NCBI GenBank assembly: GCA_037176725.1 | Contig: JAZBRS010000035.1 | Location: 45,394,001 to 45,458,000, forward strand | From: Posidonia oceanica | Lineage: Eukaryota > Streptophyta > Magnoliopsida > Alismatales > Posidoniaceae | Length of the DNA stretch: 64,000 bases | Direction: 5' to 3' | Shown: positions 10,101 through 21,042 of the stretch, in pieces | Position numbering within the stretch: the first letter of the stretch is position 1 | Layout of the letters: every line of letters starts with the position of its first letter | Program-made: the position numbers and the translations under genes | Notes under the pieces: generated by a model | What the model was told of the DNA's origin: nothing | Seen by the model: the letters and a program-made list of their open reading frames with translations, nothing else | The model's database searches: none

Positions 10101-12099
10101 CCGGTGCGGCAGGATAGACCGGTCTAGCGGTGGTTGTGATGTGTGGTGTGTGTGGATTCCTAGGTGCAGGAGCGTACACCATCTGAGCTGGGGCAGGCCG
10201 AGACGGCAAGCGAACAGGCACAGCGGGAGAATCGACGAATGCAACAGCGGGTTTCGGCGAATCCTTCCTCTTCGGGCGGTTGTTGTTGCTGCCGCTGTTG
10301 TTGTTGTTGGAGGTGCTGCTGTTGGCACTGTTGCTACTGATCGCTGCCTGCTTAGCGAACGCAGAGAGAGCCGGGAAGTTGCCACTCCGCAAAGAACTCT
10401 CTACGCGCGCTCCAGCTCTGATGAGTGCCGCGAAAGTAGTGACTGGCTGAATGCTAAGCAGAGCTCCGAGAGACGGCTGTGCCCCTTTGATAACGATCTC
10501 GATAGACTCCTCGTCAGAGGGTCTATCTCGAACCTGAGAGGCAAGGGCGCGCCAACGGCCGACGTACTCCCCGAACGGCTCGCCAGAGTTCTGCTTGATG
10601 GCGATCAAGTCCGCCCTCTTTGGGACAAGATCGAGGTTGAAGGAGTATTGCTCCAGGAACGCCTGACTGAGGTCGTTCCAAGTCTTGATGGCTGACATAT
10701 CGAGTGATGTGAACCACTTGAGTGCCGGCCCGGTCAAACTCTTCTGGAACAAGCGGATCAGCAACCTCTCGTCAGCCTGGAGCTGAGCGAGATCACCGCA
10801 ATACGCCTTCAGGTGTGCTACGGGGCAGCCCCTACCATTATATTTCTCGAAGTCCGGGATTTTGAACTTCGGAGGGAGTACCGCCTCTAGAAAACAGCAG
10901 AGGTCTCGGAATTGGTAGGTCTGGTGCTCAGTACCCTGCACTAGTCGTAGTGCTTTCTCCAAGACGTCCATCCGGTTGTTGATGGGGTCTTGGATTGCTG
11001 CTGGAGGAGAGGGGTCAGCAGGGGTAGTGAGCACATACGCCGAATGGGTCGCACCTAAGTGCTCCTCCGGATCTACCATAGCGTCGCCTGGTGGAGCAAC
11101 GGGATGGCCGGCGTATCCGTGCTGGGGGATAGTGTATGCAGGAGTGTATGCAGGATGCTGGACTTGAGGGAGAGGAGAAGAATAAATGCCATGCTGTGCT
11201 GGGACAGGGGTAGGATGGCGGAGCACCAGTTGCTGTGCAGGCGGGGTGCCAGACAGCGGGCCAGTGAGGTACTGGGCTCCAGCCGATCCAAAGGGTTGAC
11301 CACCAGAAGGAAGTGGAGCATGCTGTGCCAAGTGTTGTGCAGGAGGAGGCGGCAAACGAGCCCCCATCGTCGGAACCGTGAGCAGTTGCGACGATGGTCG
11401 AGGCGGAGGTGTAGAGGTCGATGCAAAGAATGCAGGAACTGGCCTCGGAGGAACCTCAGGGACGACAGAGACAGAGGAAGGACGAACTGATAGAGCCATG
11501 CCCTGCAGTCTCTGGGCGAGCTCCATCAGATGCTGGTACTGCGCCTCGGGCGTCTCGCCAGTGGGGACGCTGAAGTGCAGTGCCGGCGGAGGCTGAGAAA
11601 CAAGTGGCACGGACACAGACTGTCCGGGAGGGAAGGATTCTACAGAGAAGGTCGCAGCAGCGGTGGAAGGGATGTCGAAAGCGACGTATCCCTGGGACGG
11701 AGGGGGCAGTGGCGTCTCCGGAGCGCGAGTAACGGCCGTCAAGATAGATTCGGCGACCGGATCCGGAGGAAGGGAGGCTTGCCACTGTCCCAGGGTGTAC
11801 TGAGAACCTAGAGACGTCAGAGGAGGAAACCCTGGCGTCGGAGGGGGAACAAGAGGGACAGAGGGAGCAACCAGAGGGGCCGGAACGGAAACACCCTCCG
11901 TGACGGGAGTAAAAGAAGGCTCACTAACGTACTGGGCCATTGCTGACCTAGAGCGCGTGAGAACTGGGCTGCGACGGGTGTTTAAGCGGTGCTTCCTAAG
12001 AGGAGCTATCGTCGCAAGTGCGGATAGCTCGGAAAGGGAATGGTCGCGAATAGGTCGCAACAGGGGCGTCAACGAGGGTCGGTACTCAAGCTCTGGCAA
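7177..12099 (-). CDS. gag-pro: Gag-protease polyprotein with zinc knuckle and G-patch-like motif
   Basis: 1640 codons. The N-terminal 380 residues are Pro/Ser/Gln-rich and variable. The capsid (retrotrans_gag) core is at about 400-570 (ALKWFTSLDMSAIKTW, FGEYVGRWRALASQV). A nucleocapsid knuckle of form CX2HX4HX4C (CNFHRSVGHSTDNC) is at about 725-738, with His in place of the second Cys. A Pro-rich stretch with three 25-residue repeats is near 890-960. The aspartic protease has its active site in LVDNGSGLN (Asp about 1174). A G-patch-like segment (GYTKGTPLGRHGQG) is near 1345-1360. The start at 12099 is supported because homology with B runs upstream of the internal MAQ start (11940). It forms particles and processes the polyprotein in the cytoplasm. 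The terminal UAG (7177) is in frame with pol, so it may be a nonsense mutation or a suppressible stop. Confidence 0.9.
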   Translation of the reverse strand: MPELEYRPSLTPLLRPIRDHSLSELSALATIAPLRKHRLNTRRSPVLTRSRSAMAQYVSEPSFTPVTEGVSVPAPLVAPSVPLVPPPTPGFPPLTSLGSQYTLGQWQASLPPDPVAESILTAVTRAPETPLPPPSQGYVAFDIPSTAAATFSVESFPPGQSVSVPLVSQPPPALHFSVPTGETPEAQYQHLMELAQRLQGMALSVRPSSVSVVPEVPPRPVPAFFASTSTPPPRPSSQLLTVPTMGARLPPPPAQHLAQHAPLPSGGQPFGSAGAQYLTGPLSGTPPAQQLVLRHPTPVPAQHGIYSSPLPQVQHPAYTPAYTIPQHGYAGHPVAPPGDAMVDPEEHLGATHSAYVLTTPADPSPPAAIQDPINNRMDVLEKALRLVQGTEHQTYQFRDLCCFLEAVLPPKFKIPDFEKYNGRGCPVAHLKAYCGDLAQLQADERLLIRLFQKSLTGPALKWFTSLDMSAIKTWNDLSQAFLEQYSFNLDLVPKRADLIAIKQNSGEPFGEYVGRWRALASQVRDRPSDEESIEIVIKGAQPSLGALLSIQPVTTFAALIRAGARVESSLRSGNFPALSAFAKQAAISSNSANSSTSNNNNSGSNNNRPKRKDSPKPAVAFVDSPAVPVRLPSRPAPAQMVYAPAPRNPHTPHITTTARPVYPAAPVQQGPYPRQRRPPTERQNFTPLVEPLTVILPKVASLLKFPEVRPPPSPLPHWFRSDLFCNFHRSVGHSTDNCFSLRNAIQDLIESGTIVIDTHEASTQARTHASASPAIPPHSGIVRQPLPEHSYPGGAGTSGVHSVFPSGPATSEVDPSDLISDISEPFPVSLYLAAVTGSESGIHLIRPRARPEHPLAPPTVLPQAQSPVHLLARAQPSSPIHLLGRPQPHLLGRPQPAPAFPPQQPYPLDRPRLHLLGRPQPAPAFPPQQPYPLDRPRLHLLGRPQPAPAFPPQQPYPLDRPQYPVGPPVTPPVLAARAPVVIDLTLDTHHVPYSYATEMCAEVTRSGRVYRPPVPATRPTHPRPVMPPPSSQPIADPTPGQPVVSQIPTQPVVTQLPSTIPLEPARTTPPAARRSQPKADLTSQLKKVKADISIWDLIHTSAEHREAFLRVFQAARVSQSIEPSTLESMVGLIAEPQVISFTSDELPPAGINHNQPLFVTVQFKNFRIPLTLVDNGSGLNVCPLRTATKLGFKAEDITPAVKGMTAFDNTHHDALGILIIPLAIGPVVFDVEFYVVDLKPNFNLLLGRPWLHKHQVLPSTLHRMIKYRHGDDVIVVMAENFEKERIEAVSPVSSQSIPFDPETSEALYRVNRCEPVNFVPDLERVNSLAVHSNPFRMVENVCHRWGYTKGTPLGRHGQGIAEPIVAMERRKSEGLGYEPKLNEDHCFQLKDREAAIPRDLTNFTSAGILGSTNDQATTPTEDWVCVEDYYSDEEQSGTTEAVPISSAETVVRAEAPQSVFSALPLADIAGSSAGPVAEQASSHSFAATSALQVQAEVQELETLLLTEPNMLPTVTTTLVPLSPSPEGPSISSVSNAAQPAPASSSGMQLAQSASHSPDNQQQLSWQDPMASEAALSQLRPDTKGQLSTTLSGPLSPLKSTPAYSPTVTLAAYSSLAPLACLFGPSTSELPPSDAPVNQIM
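9221..9440 (-). repeat. 75-bp in-frame tandem repeat in gag, about 3 copies
   Basis: The landmark 'caggttgagg' recurs at 9261, 9336 and 9411, an exact 75-bp period, so the repeat keeps the reading frame and encodes 25-residue Pro-rich units (HLLGRPQPAPAFPPQQ...). The copies are nearly identical, so the expansion is recent. Confidence 0.95.
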
Positions 12100-13253
12100 A
12101 GGGAACTCGCTTACCGATCACGCTGACACAACAGAAAGAAATTAGGGTTAGAGACTAAGAAGATGAATGCAAATGAGTTGGTTAAATGGCATGAATGATA
12201 TGCATGCTTTCTAGTATGCCCCCCTTACCTAACTAGTGTGTCCTAGTAAGGTTGTCTACTCCGGGTATCCCTGGATGTACGGGTCACCGACTCAGGTCAG
12301 AAAAAGTAGGTCCCCTGCCTAACTCCTGGCCCAAAGCTCAGGTAATGACAGGGTGGTGCGTTGGTGGCCTCTACCCCGCCAAAGCGTGGGTGGTACCCTC
12401 TACTAACACCGACACGACCCCCGGACGAGGGGGGGACAGACCGACTGACTCGTGCCACGCCCAAAGCGGTGGAACAAGAGGCCGGAACCGTCCTTCGCAG
12501 ACTAGTAGGTGGACTCAGAGGAGAAGAATGCATGCCCTATATGATGCTTATGCAAATGGTTAGAGTTTTTTTTATCTTGCGCATTTTATTAACCAAAGGG
12601 AGTGAAGGATTGTTTGTAGTCTCTAGTTGCCCCTAGAAGTTCTTTTCACTTGCATTTTTTAGTTAACCATGGGGGAAGCAGACAAGTCTCTACTATCCTA
12701 AGCATGGCAAGTGCGAAAGGGAAGAAAATCAGTCAAGCATGGCAGGTAAACAATCATACAACACAACAAAAGGCATATTCATGGCATGTGCGAGTGTTTG
12801 TGAATATGATGGTGAAAAAGAAACATTCATCAAGTCAAAAGGCATGTAAGCATAGTATGTGCGTGTGTAGTGACATAGCAAGAGTGTAAAAGAAGCATTC
12901 AACATCCAAAAAGCATGTATTTTAGCCAAACAAAGTATGTAGACATGCAATGTGCAAGAATTAAAGCAATAATAAGCAAGTAAGATTAAGTAAGGTAAAA
13001 GTAAGCAGACTGTAAAAGAAATATCAGCATAAGCAAGGCAATAAGTGAATAAACAAGCAAATAAGCGAAGCCAAGCAAAAGAAAGCGCAAACCGAGGCGA
13101 AAAGGGTGCAAAACCTAAGCAAAGTAGCCACGAAGCGACTTGCTAGGAGTTTGCACAGAAAAGCGAGCAAAACAGGCAAAGAAGGCACACAAGGCAGACA
13201 AAGCTGCAAAACAGGCGAGCGAAGGAGCCAAGAGCGAAAGCCGGAGTCTATCA
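12100..13253 (-). other. A1 5' leader (untranslated)
   Basis: No long ORF. It lies between the primer-binding site and gag. A block at about 12220-12520 (containing 'gcgttggtggcctc') is clearly shared with the leaders of A2 (about 20160-20430) and B (about 28380-28660), though these elements differ elsewhere. It is a candidate packaging, dimerisation or translation-control region. The rest is A-rich with many CATG/GCATG words. Confidence 0.75.
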
Positions 13254-13271
13254 TCCCCAGCAGAGTCGCCA
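13254..13271 (-). other. Primer-binding site (tRNA-Arg type) of A1
   Basis: The minus strand reads TGGCGACTCTGCTGGGGA, one base after the LTR end. It starts with TGG, as needed to pair with a tRNA CCA end. From memory it complements the acceptor and T-stem of plant tRNA-Arg, the primer of Ogre elements. The same 18 bases occur in A2 and B. Confidence 0.85.
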
Positions 13272-13539
13272 CTGTAGCGATCCCGATCGGAATCAGGCTC
13301 ACTATTAGCGGCGATTGGATCCGAGGAAGAGGCTCAACTCGAAAATACTTAAAATCGAGGAGAAAAAGGGAAAGATAAGACAAATCAGAGTCGCCACCAT
13401 GTCTATTAACGGGAGACAAGGAAAACCGGGGGAAATGCGTGAATTAACACGCAAAACCAAGAAAGAAATGCAAAGCAAAGCAATGCAAAGGAAAACAAAT
13501 GCAAATGAATGCAAATGAGATGACTCTAGCCTAGGATAG

Positions 13540-13660
13540 GGGCAATATGGTCATTACGGGCCAGAAGACAGGGCAAGGACTCCTGTTACGCGCGGGGAAG
13601 GTGTTAGGCACCCCCGACACGCCCGAGAATCGGTCTTTCTAGGCTCACGCTCGCATACGC
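13540..13660 (-). promoter_or_regulatory. Conserved U5 block with GGTGCCTAACACC hairpin (A1)
   Basis: The 13-base inverted repeat (plus strand ggtgttaggcacc, 13600-13612) and flanks ('ggactcctgttacg', 'cggtctttctagg') are conserved in every Tat-type LTR here: A2 21369-21381, B 27394-27406 and 46651-46663, D 52077-52089. I recall the same word from many plant Ogre-type LTRs. The position fits R/U5, so it may act in termination, strand transfer or packaging. Confidence 0.7.
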
Positions 13661-13859
13661 AGGGAAATGCAGGATTGAATGCCTATGTGCCTATAAATGC
13701 CTAAATGAATGCTCAAGGTGTGCTCTAAGTGGGAAGGAACGAAGCAAGGAAGTAAACGTGCTCTCTAAATGCTCAGCTACGCTGTCCGTGTTCCGAACCA
13801 GGCGAAACCTAGCTCGTGAGAACTCCAGGCAGTAAGCATCACAGCCCTATATGCAAATG

Positions 13860-14350
13860 CAGACGAGAAGGCAAAACAGTGTTAAAATCATGCAATGCGA
13901 TCGACATGCAAGAGCAAATGGCGTAAAACGCGCAAAACGAAGCGAGAAACAAGAATGCACGCAAATCGGTGCAAAAAGACGAAACCGGTGAGCAAAACAA
14001 GCGAAAAAAGTAAGGCGGCACGCAAAACGAGACAATAAAACAGAATGGCACGCAAAACGGTGCAAAAAGAACGAAACCGGCACGCAAAACAAGCGAAAAA
14101 CAAGACGGGCGCGAAACGAGGCAAGAAAGCAGAATGGCACGCAAAACGGTGCAAAAAGAACGAAATCGGCAGGCAAAATGAGCGAAAAAGCAAGGCGGCA
14201 CGCAAAACGAGACAACAAAACAGAATGGCACGCAAAATGATGCAAAAAGACGATTACGAGCACGCGAAATGGTGCCAAAACAAGACGGGCGCGCAAAACG
14301 GCGCAAAAGCAAAGCAGGCACGCAAAACGGTGCCAAAACAGCGAAACAAA
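13860..14350 (-). repeat. Degenerate short-period repeat in A1 LTR
   Basis: The plus strand repeats words like 'ggcacgcaaaacggtgcaaaaag' about every 20-45 bases with many variants. Equivalent runs lie in A2 (about 21660-22040) and, in sense orientation, in B (about 26860-27190 and 46110-46430). The open frames across it are by-products of the periodicity and lack of stops. Confidence 0.7.
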
Positions 14351-17300
14351 ACCCCGGAAAAGCTATGCGAATGCTAATGCAAAGAAAAAGATCAGAAGAA
14401 GCCAAAGAGAGGTAAGACAGCGCGTGTGTGAGAACAGACGCTGTTCGGGGCCACACAGAGCAGGTGTAAAGACCTGCAAAGGGGAGAGTGAGCAAACGGA
14501 GGGATTACCGCCTCTTTGTGACCGTTTCCCACTAAACCGCTCCACGGTGTGTCTCGCACGCTGCCCAAAGCTCGCGATGCGATCGGATCGTGGAAAAGGG
14601 GGAAAAAGTCGCATTAAGTGGCAAATCCAGGGAAAACACAACGCAAAACACACGGGAAAACGCGAAACGAGGATTGGAATTGATAGACAAGAAAGGGAGG
14701 TCCTATTCTACATGCTCAAAGAGACCGAAAGCGAAAACGAGGCAAACTATGCAAATGGCATGCGAATGAATGCAATGCAAAGGTTCAGGAGGGCACACCT
14801 GGAAATCCTGGGGTCTGATCTGAAATCTGCTTGGTCCATGCTGAAAAGCGCTTCGCTGCGGTCGCCTGGGCAGCTTGTTTGGGAAGATCCAACGGCCGGA
14901 TTGAAAGATATCGCAGCTTCAAGGCGGAAAGGCCAGAACAGGAGAGAAGAACAGATCTAAGTGTTCAGGAGGTCCTAGGGGTGTGCAAAAGGGTCCTCCC
15001 AGGTGGATGGGAGCTGAGGGGGCTCTGGTGTGTGCGAAAGAAACTTAATGCAAAGCTACATGAATGCAAATGCATGCAAGATGCCAGAAAAGACAAGGAG
15101 GAAGACTTTTAGGAAAAAAAAGGAGTTCAAATGCTATTTTAAAAAAGAAAAGGGGCTTAAATGCAAATTTTCGAAAAGGATTGGGGCTTACAGGCAAGGG
15201 CTTTGAAAACAGGAGGGGTTGCATGCGGTTTTGTAAAAGACTGGGCTTAGAAAGCAATTTTGAAGAGGGGACATGCATCAGAAGAAGTTTTGAAAGCAAA
15301 GGACAAGCAAAAAGCAATTTTGAAAAATTCTAGGGTCTAAAATGCAATTTTCCCAGAAAACAAGGTCCTGGGGAGTCTGGGAATGCAAGTGGAGGGTCTA
15401 TATGCAATTTTATAAGAATAGGAGCTAAGATGCAACTTTAGGGGCAAAACGGTCTTATTACATGACTTTAAAAGGATGCAAGGACCTATATGTCATTTTT
15501 AAATCATGCAAGGGTCAAGTATGCAATTTTAGATGTAAAATGTGCTCTGAAATCAAGGTCTGGGGACTGATGTGCAATTTTTCAAAAAAACAGGGTTGAA
15601 AATGCAATGCAATATGCAAAAATGCATGTAAGATGGCTACTGTGCATTTAAATGGACCTAGATGCAAAAATTAAAAGTCAGAGGGGCAAATGTGCAATGC
15701 AGCATGCAAAATGCGAAAATAAACCCTAAGTTCTACAGTGCATTGGACTAAGATACAAAAACAGAAACTGAGAAGGGCCCAGAACGCAATACAATAAGGC
15801 AAACTTACAGCATTTAAATTAAATAATCTACTGTAGGATTCAGATGCAAAAATTAAAAGCAGAGGGGCTAAGACATAAATTTCTACAACTAGACAGTACA
15901 GTGAATGGACTATCATGCAAATACTAAAGACCAGAAACATTTAAAGCAATTTAATAAGATTTTAACTTCAATATAACATATGACTTAAGTGATCAGGACC
16001 TACATGCAATATTAGAAACTTATCAGGACATGAATGCAATGCAAGCAAATTCTTCTAAGTTACAAAAAAATAAAAAAAAAACGCGAGCTGCTGACTTACA
16101 GTGGAGGTGGAGACCGGAGGATCGCCGGCGAAGCTCTGGACCAGCGGAGGAGGGACGACGCGGGGCGGCGGAGCGTGGAGAGAGAGCGGCGGTGTGCGGC
16201 GGAGGCTTGCTGCGGAGCGTGGGGCGGCCGGACGGCGTACGACGGCCGCTGCGGGGGTGGCCGGCGCCGGAGAAGATGACAACTTCGGCGAGAGATTGCG
16301 GGCGGCATAGGCGATGAAAACCCTCGGGGAAAGGCCGAGGAGCAAGAGGGCGATGAGGGGAATCCAGGGGAGGGTTTCTTCGACCCTTACGCACGCCGGA
16401 AGAGCCCACCCACCTGGGTGGCTTTCGGCCGGCCGGAGAAGAGTGGGGACGGCGGAGGGCGGCGGCTGCTGCGTTGGGGAGCTCGGGGGGCGTTGCCGGA
16501 GGCCCGAGGAGGATGACGGAGGTCTCAGGGGAGCGTTCTACAGCCCATGGCAAGGTCTGGTTCAGCAGAGCTTCACCGGTGGAGGCCGAGGTGGACGCGG
16601 CGATATGCGGCGCTCCAAGGCGAGGCGAAGGCACGGGCGGCTAGGTGGTTGCTCGGGGAGTGCGTGGGAGGAAACGGAAGTGGATTTCACTGAGTGTAGA
16701 GGAAGATATGGGTGTTTGAAGATTTTGGCAAAAATGAGGACCCAAGTGTTTGTAGTGGACTGTGAGGAGTGTGGAAGGTTTTAGGGCGCGATTTTGGGTG
16801 GCTTGGGAAGGTGGTTGCTTGGTGAGTCTGATGGCAAAGTTCTGGGATTTTAGGAGGCTCGTGGTGGTGGATTTGCAATGTGGAAGGTCGGCAAGATGGT
16901 GTTGGGTGCTGAAGAGTTTGGAGCTTGATTCCGGGAAGGTTTGAAGGTGTTTTTCAGTTCTGGAAGAAGGGTGAGAGAGCTGGGAACTTGGTCTTTGCAG
17001 GTGTATTGGCCGAACTCCTTTCTGGTTCCAAGATCTCAAGTTTTGATCCCTCCAAAGGCTGCTGGTTTCAACGGTCAAGGAGAGAAGAGATGGGTTGGTG
17101 TCCTCGGTTTCAGGCCACAGGGTAGGGTGGTGATGGAGGTCGTGGGTCGTGGGTGATGGTGGGAGGTCAAGGTGGTGTCAGGGAGGTTTGAAAAAAAAGA
17201 AAACCAATGGGGAGAGGTGTTGTCGTTTGCAGGTTGTGAGAGGAGGAGAAGAATGGAAGAAGAGGAAGAAGAAGAAGAGAAGGAGGGAAAAAGGAAGGAG

Positions 17301-19091
17301 AAAACGGGCTGTGGGCTGGGCCTGGAATACAGTAGAAGAAAAGAGATTAAGAAAGAAGGAAAGAAGGAGGGGTAGAAAAGAAAGGGAAGAAGGAAGAAAA
17401 AGAAAGAAAGAGGAGAAAGAAGGGAGAAAATAAAAATAAAAATAAAATAAAATAAAAATAGAAAAGGATGGGAAGAGTTTTTAGAATGGTTGTGTTTAGG
17501 TTAGGATTTTAATTAGGTTTTTTAATGATTGTTTTGGGTTAATTAGTGTGTTTTAGGCTTGATTAGGGTTTTAGATTTTTCTTTTGTCTTTAATTCATTT
17601 TCCATTTGATTAAGTGTTTGTTAAGTCTTTTCAAATTGTTTTTTAAATTGTATTTTTCCTTTTAAGCACTTAGGATGTTAATTAGGATTTTTAAGATTTA
17701 TTTCTATATTAATTAGAATGGGTTTTGGGCTTTTTAGTTCTAGCCTTTTAGGTTTTTCTTTCTTAAGTCTTTTGAATTAGGTTTTGATTTTTTATTTGTT
17801 AATTTTTCTTGATGTTTTTTAATTGGGTTTCTCTTGTTTGATTAAGTTTTGTTAAATCTTTTTAATGTGTTTCTTATTTTCTTTTTAATTAAGTTCTTAG
17901 GTTGTTTGTTTTTTTTTTTTTTTTTCAGGTTTGTTAGGTTAGGCCTTTTAATTGTTTATCTTAGGGTTCTTAATTGTTTTACTTCTTTTCAAGATTTGTT
18001 TTTTTTAATTCTTTTGATAGGGTTTTTACCTTTGGTAGGTTTTGGTTTTGTTTTCACTTTTTCCTAGATTTTTTGGTATTTTCTTTTGGTTTGTTTTGCA
18101 TTTTTAGTTTGCATGTTTGATTTTCTTTTTAGCTTGACTTAGTTAAGCTTAAGTTTTTAATTGCTTGCTTAATGTTTTTTAATTGTTTTTCTTAGAGTTC
18201 TGATTTGTTTGTTTTATGTTATGAGGTTTTTCAGATTTTTATGGGTTTTTGTGGATTTTTGCAAAAGGGAGAAAAGGAAAAGAGAAGGAGGAAAGAAATG
18301 GAAAAAAGAGGGAGATAAAAGGAAAAAGGATAGGTTGGAGGAAAACGATTTTTAAAAATTCAGAAAAAGTACTAAAAGTAAAATAAAAATAGGAATAAGA
18401 TAGAGAAGGGATAGAAGCACAAAGGGGGCCCACAGCCAGGCCAGGGAAAGGGCAAGAAGGGGATGAAAAGGGAGATGATAATCAGGAGAGAGAGAGGAGA
18501 GAGAAAAAGATAATCCTGGAGAGAGAAAAGGATAATTTGGGTGAATGGAGGTCTTAAAGGTCTCGGAATGGGATGAAAATTGGTGAGTGGGTAGTATAGG
18601 GCTTAGGGTATTGGGTCTAAGGTTTTGGTTTGATTCTAAGAAGGTTTTGGAGGGGTTTCAAGGTGTAGAAAAAGGGGAAATTCACCTAGGTTTTCTAGGG
18701 TTTTTGGGAATGGGTTAGGTTTAGAAATTTCTAGGTTCTAGAGTAGGTTTGTTGAGTGGGTGTTGGTGGATTTTCCTATGGATTTTGGTCAAGTTTTGAG
18801 CTCGGGAAGAGGGGTAAAGGCTTAGGTCAAGTTGGCTAGTTTTGAAGGGTAGAAAGGAGGGTTAGGGTTTGGTTTTGGCTTGGGTTTTGGATGGTTTCAG
18901 GGTAAGGTTTTAGGATGGTTTCGGGGTAAGGTTTTGGGGTTAGAAAATGGGTGTGGTTCTAGGTTTGGCTTTGAGGTTTGAGCTGGAGTTTTGATTTGGG
19001 AAGAAGGATGAAGAGGAATGTGCGATTTTGGGTTTTTCCTAGCCGCCAGAGAGATCCGCTGATTCAGCCTTGTCGAAATGGGGTGTCAACA

Positions 19092-19866
19092 GTAGGGAAC
19101 TGCTGATGCAGAGGGTGAGAATAGCTAGCATGCTGTGCAATAGGTGATGCAGAGTGCAGGAGCGTTAGTTGCTGCACCGGCATGGTGCCGGGCGGTGGGC
19201 CTGTGGGATACTGCGCTCCGACCAGCCCGAAGGACTAGCCACCAGGTGGCGAAGGAGGATGTTGTGCAATGTGTTGTGCATATGCAGGAGGCGGAAACTG
19301 AGCCCCCATCGCCGGAGCAGTGAGCAGTTGTGACGATAGTCTGGGCGGGAGTGCAGAAGGGAATGCCTGCGACGTGAGAGCAGGTTGCAGTGGAGTCTCG
19401 GGAGTAGTAGGAGTTAGGAAGGGTGAAGAGATAGAGCCATGCCATGTAGTCTCTAGGCAGTCTCCATCAGCTACTGGTTCTACGCCTTAGGGGACCAGTC
19501 AGTAGGTATGCTGAGTTGCAGGACCGGTGGAGGACTAGATTCAGAAGGCCGGGACACAGACAGTCTGGGGAACTGAGAATCTATGGCAAGGATTGCCGCA
19601 GCAGCAAGGGTGTCAAAAGTGACATACCCTTGGGAAGGAGGAGTCAGTGGCACCTCCAGGACGCGAACAGCGGACACCGAGATAGGCTCGATGACTGGGT
19701 CTAGAGGGGTGTAGGTCTGCCACTACCCTACAGCATGGGGAGGAGGCAACTGTACCAGAGAGGGAGATGCTGGTACGGAGGGGGCCAAGGCGGGAGTCGG
19801 AGGGATCAAGACAGGAATCCCCTCCGAGGCAACAGGAGTCTGGGACTCACCAACAAACTGGGCCAT
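19092..19866 (-). pseudogene. gag: A2 gag N-terminal fragment, disrupted
   Basis: Starts with MAQFVGESQ at 19866, homologous to MAQFVGDSQ in B (28952) and MAQYVSEP in A1 (11940). The Pro-rich N-terminal domain is recognisable (VPLTPPSQGYVTFDT, PPPVLQLSIPTD) but contains stops and at least one frameshift. It is cut at 19092 by A1, before the capsid core. Confidence 0.85.
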
Positions 19867-21024
19867 TGCTGACCAAGAGTGGGTGATCACAGGGCTATGG
19901 CAGGGAGCAAGAGGACAGATCCTAGGAGGAGCTATCTTCGCGAAGGCAAGTAGCTCAGAAAAGGATGGTCAAGAGCAGGTGTCGTGACAGGGGCATCGGC
20001 AAGAAAAGGCACTCAAGTCCCAACTAAGGAGCTCACTCACCGACCTGGAGCGACACAACACAAGCAAACAAAAGTAAGTGTTAAAACCTAAGAGGTAAAA
20101 TGCAAATGTGCAATATGAATGCAATGCGAATGATATGCTGTCTAGCATGCCCTCTCTCACCAATCTAGTGTGTCCTAGTAGGCTATCTACTTCGGACACT
20201 CACAGGTGTGCAAGTCGCCGACTCAGGCCAGAAAAGTAGGCTCCCCGTCGAAATCCCGGCCAAAGCTCAGGTAGTAACGGGTGGTGCGTTGGTGGCCTCG
20301 ACCCCGCCAAAAGCGTGGGTGGTACCCTCCACTAGCACCGACACGAGCCCTGGACAAAGGGGGGTAGACCGACTGACTTGCGTCATGCCAAAGCATTGAG
20401 GCAAGAGGCCGGAACTGTCCTTCTCAGACTGTAGGCGGACTCAGATGAGAAGAATGCATGCCCTATATGATGCTTCATACAATTGCTTAGAGTTTTTTAT
20501 CTTGCGTATTTTATTAACTCCAAGGGGATGCAGGTGTGTTGCAATCTCTAGTTGCTCCTAGAGTTTATTTTTACTTGCCGTTTTTAGTTAGCCATGGGGG
20601 AAACAATTAGTCTCTAATTGTCCTTAGGCTTAGTGCAAAAGGGGAAGAAAATCACCCAAACATGGCAAGCAAGCAACACAAATCAATGCAAAAGGCATGC
20701 ACATGGTATGTGCTAATGTAGTGTACATGGTAGTGAAAAGAAAACACTTAGCATGTCAAAAGCCGACATACATGGCATGTGCGTGCATGGTGGCATAGTA
20801 TTTGTGTAAAACAAAACACTTATCACACAAAAAGCATGCATAGTGCGCCAAGCAAGTATTTAGACATGTGATGCAGGAAAATAAAGCAGCGCAAGCAATC
20901 ATGGCATAAAGCAAGTAAATAAACAAGCAGGCAGGTAAGCAAGCAAGGCAAGCAGAAGCATAAGGCAAGCAAAAGCACAAAAAGCAAGCGGCGAGAAAGC
21001 CAAGACGAAAGCTGGAGTCTTGTC
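19867..21024 (-). other. A2 5' leader
   Basis: No gene. It holds the conserved leader block (about 20160-20430) described for A1, then A-rich sequence up to the PBS. Confidence 0.7.
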
Positions 21025-21042
21025 TCCCCAGCAGAGTCGCCA
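21025..21042 (-). other. Primer-binding site (tRNA-Arg type) of A2
   Basis: The minus strand reads TGGCGACTCTGCTGGGGA, one base from the LTR end at 21044. It is identical to the PBS of A1 and B. Confidence 0.85.

Larger units (their letters stand above)
1..19091 (-). mobile_element. Element A1: Tat/Ogre-like Ty3/gypsy retrotransposon, 5' LTR through PMD gene
   Basis: Reading on the minus strand from 19091 downward the order is 5' LTR, tRNA-Arg-type primer-binding site, leader, gag-protease, RT, RNase H, second RNase H, integrase, spacer and a plant-mobile-domain ORF. The 3' array, polypurine tract and 3' LTR lie beyond the left edge. The high end (TGTTGACACC on the minus strand, at 19091) abuts gag sequence of another element, so A1 is nested in A2. 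It is the best preserved coding copy here: only two in-frame UAG codons interrupt about 3,000 codons. No target duplication can be checked because the other end is missing. Confidence 0.9.
13273..19091 (-). repeat. 5' LTR of A1 (about 5.8 kb)
   Basis: On the minus strand it runs from TGTTGACACC (19091) to ...CTACA (13273), directly before the PBS. Segments in sense order: a U3-like part (19091 to about 18240), an A-rich stretch on the sense strand (about 18240-17440), a purine/pyrimidine-biased stretch (about 17440-17180), a GC-rich part (about 17150-16090), then a long A/T-rich part with GCATTT-type words to the U5. The U5 has the conserved GGTGCCTAACACC block seen in the other LTRs. At 5,819 bp it is longer than the A2 and B LTRs; without the 3' LTR a nested insertion cannot be excluded. 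Confidence 0.75.

Noticed and set aside
16023..16650. ORFs of up to 203 codons in the GC-rich block of the A1 LTR
   Set aside because: Pro/Arg/Ala-rich, all frames open because of composition, no recognised domain, inside an LTR.
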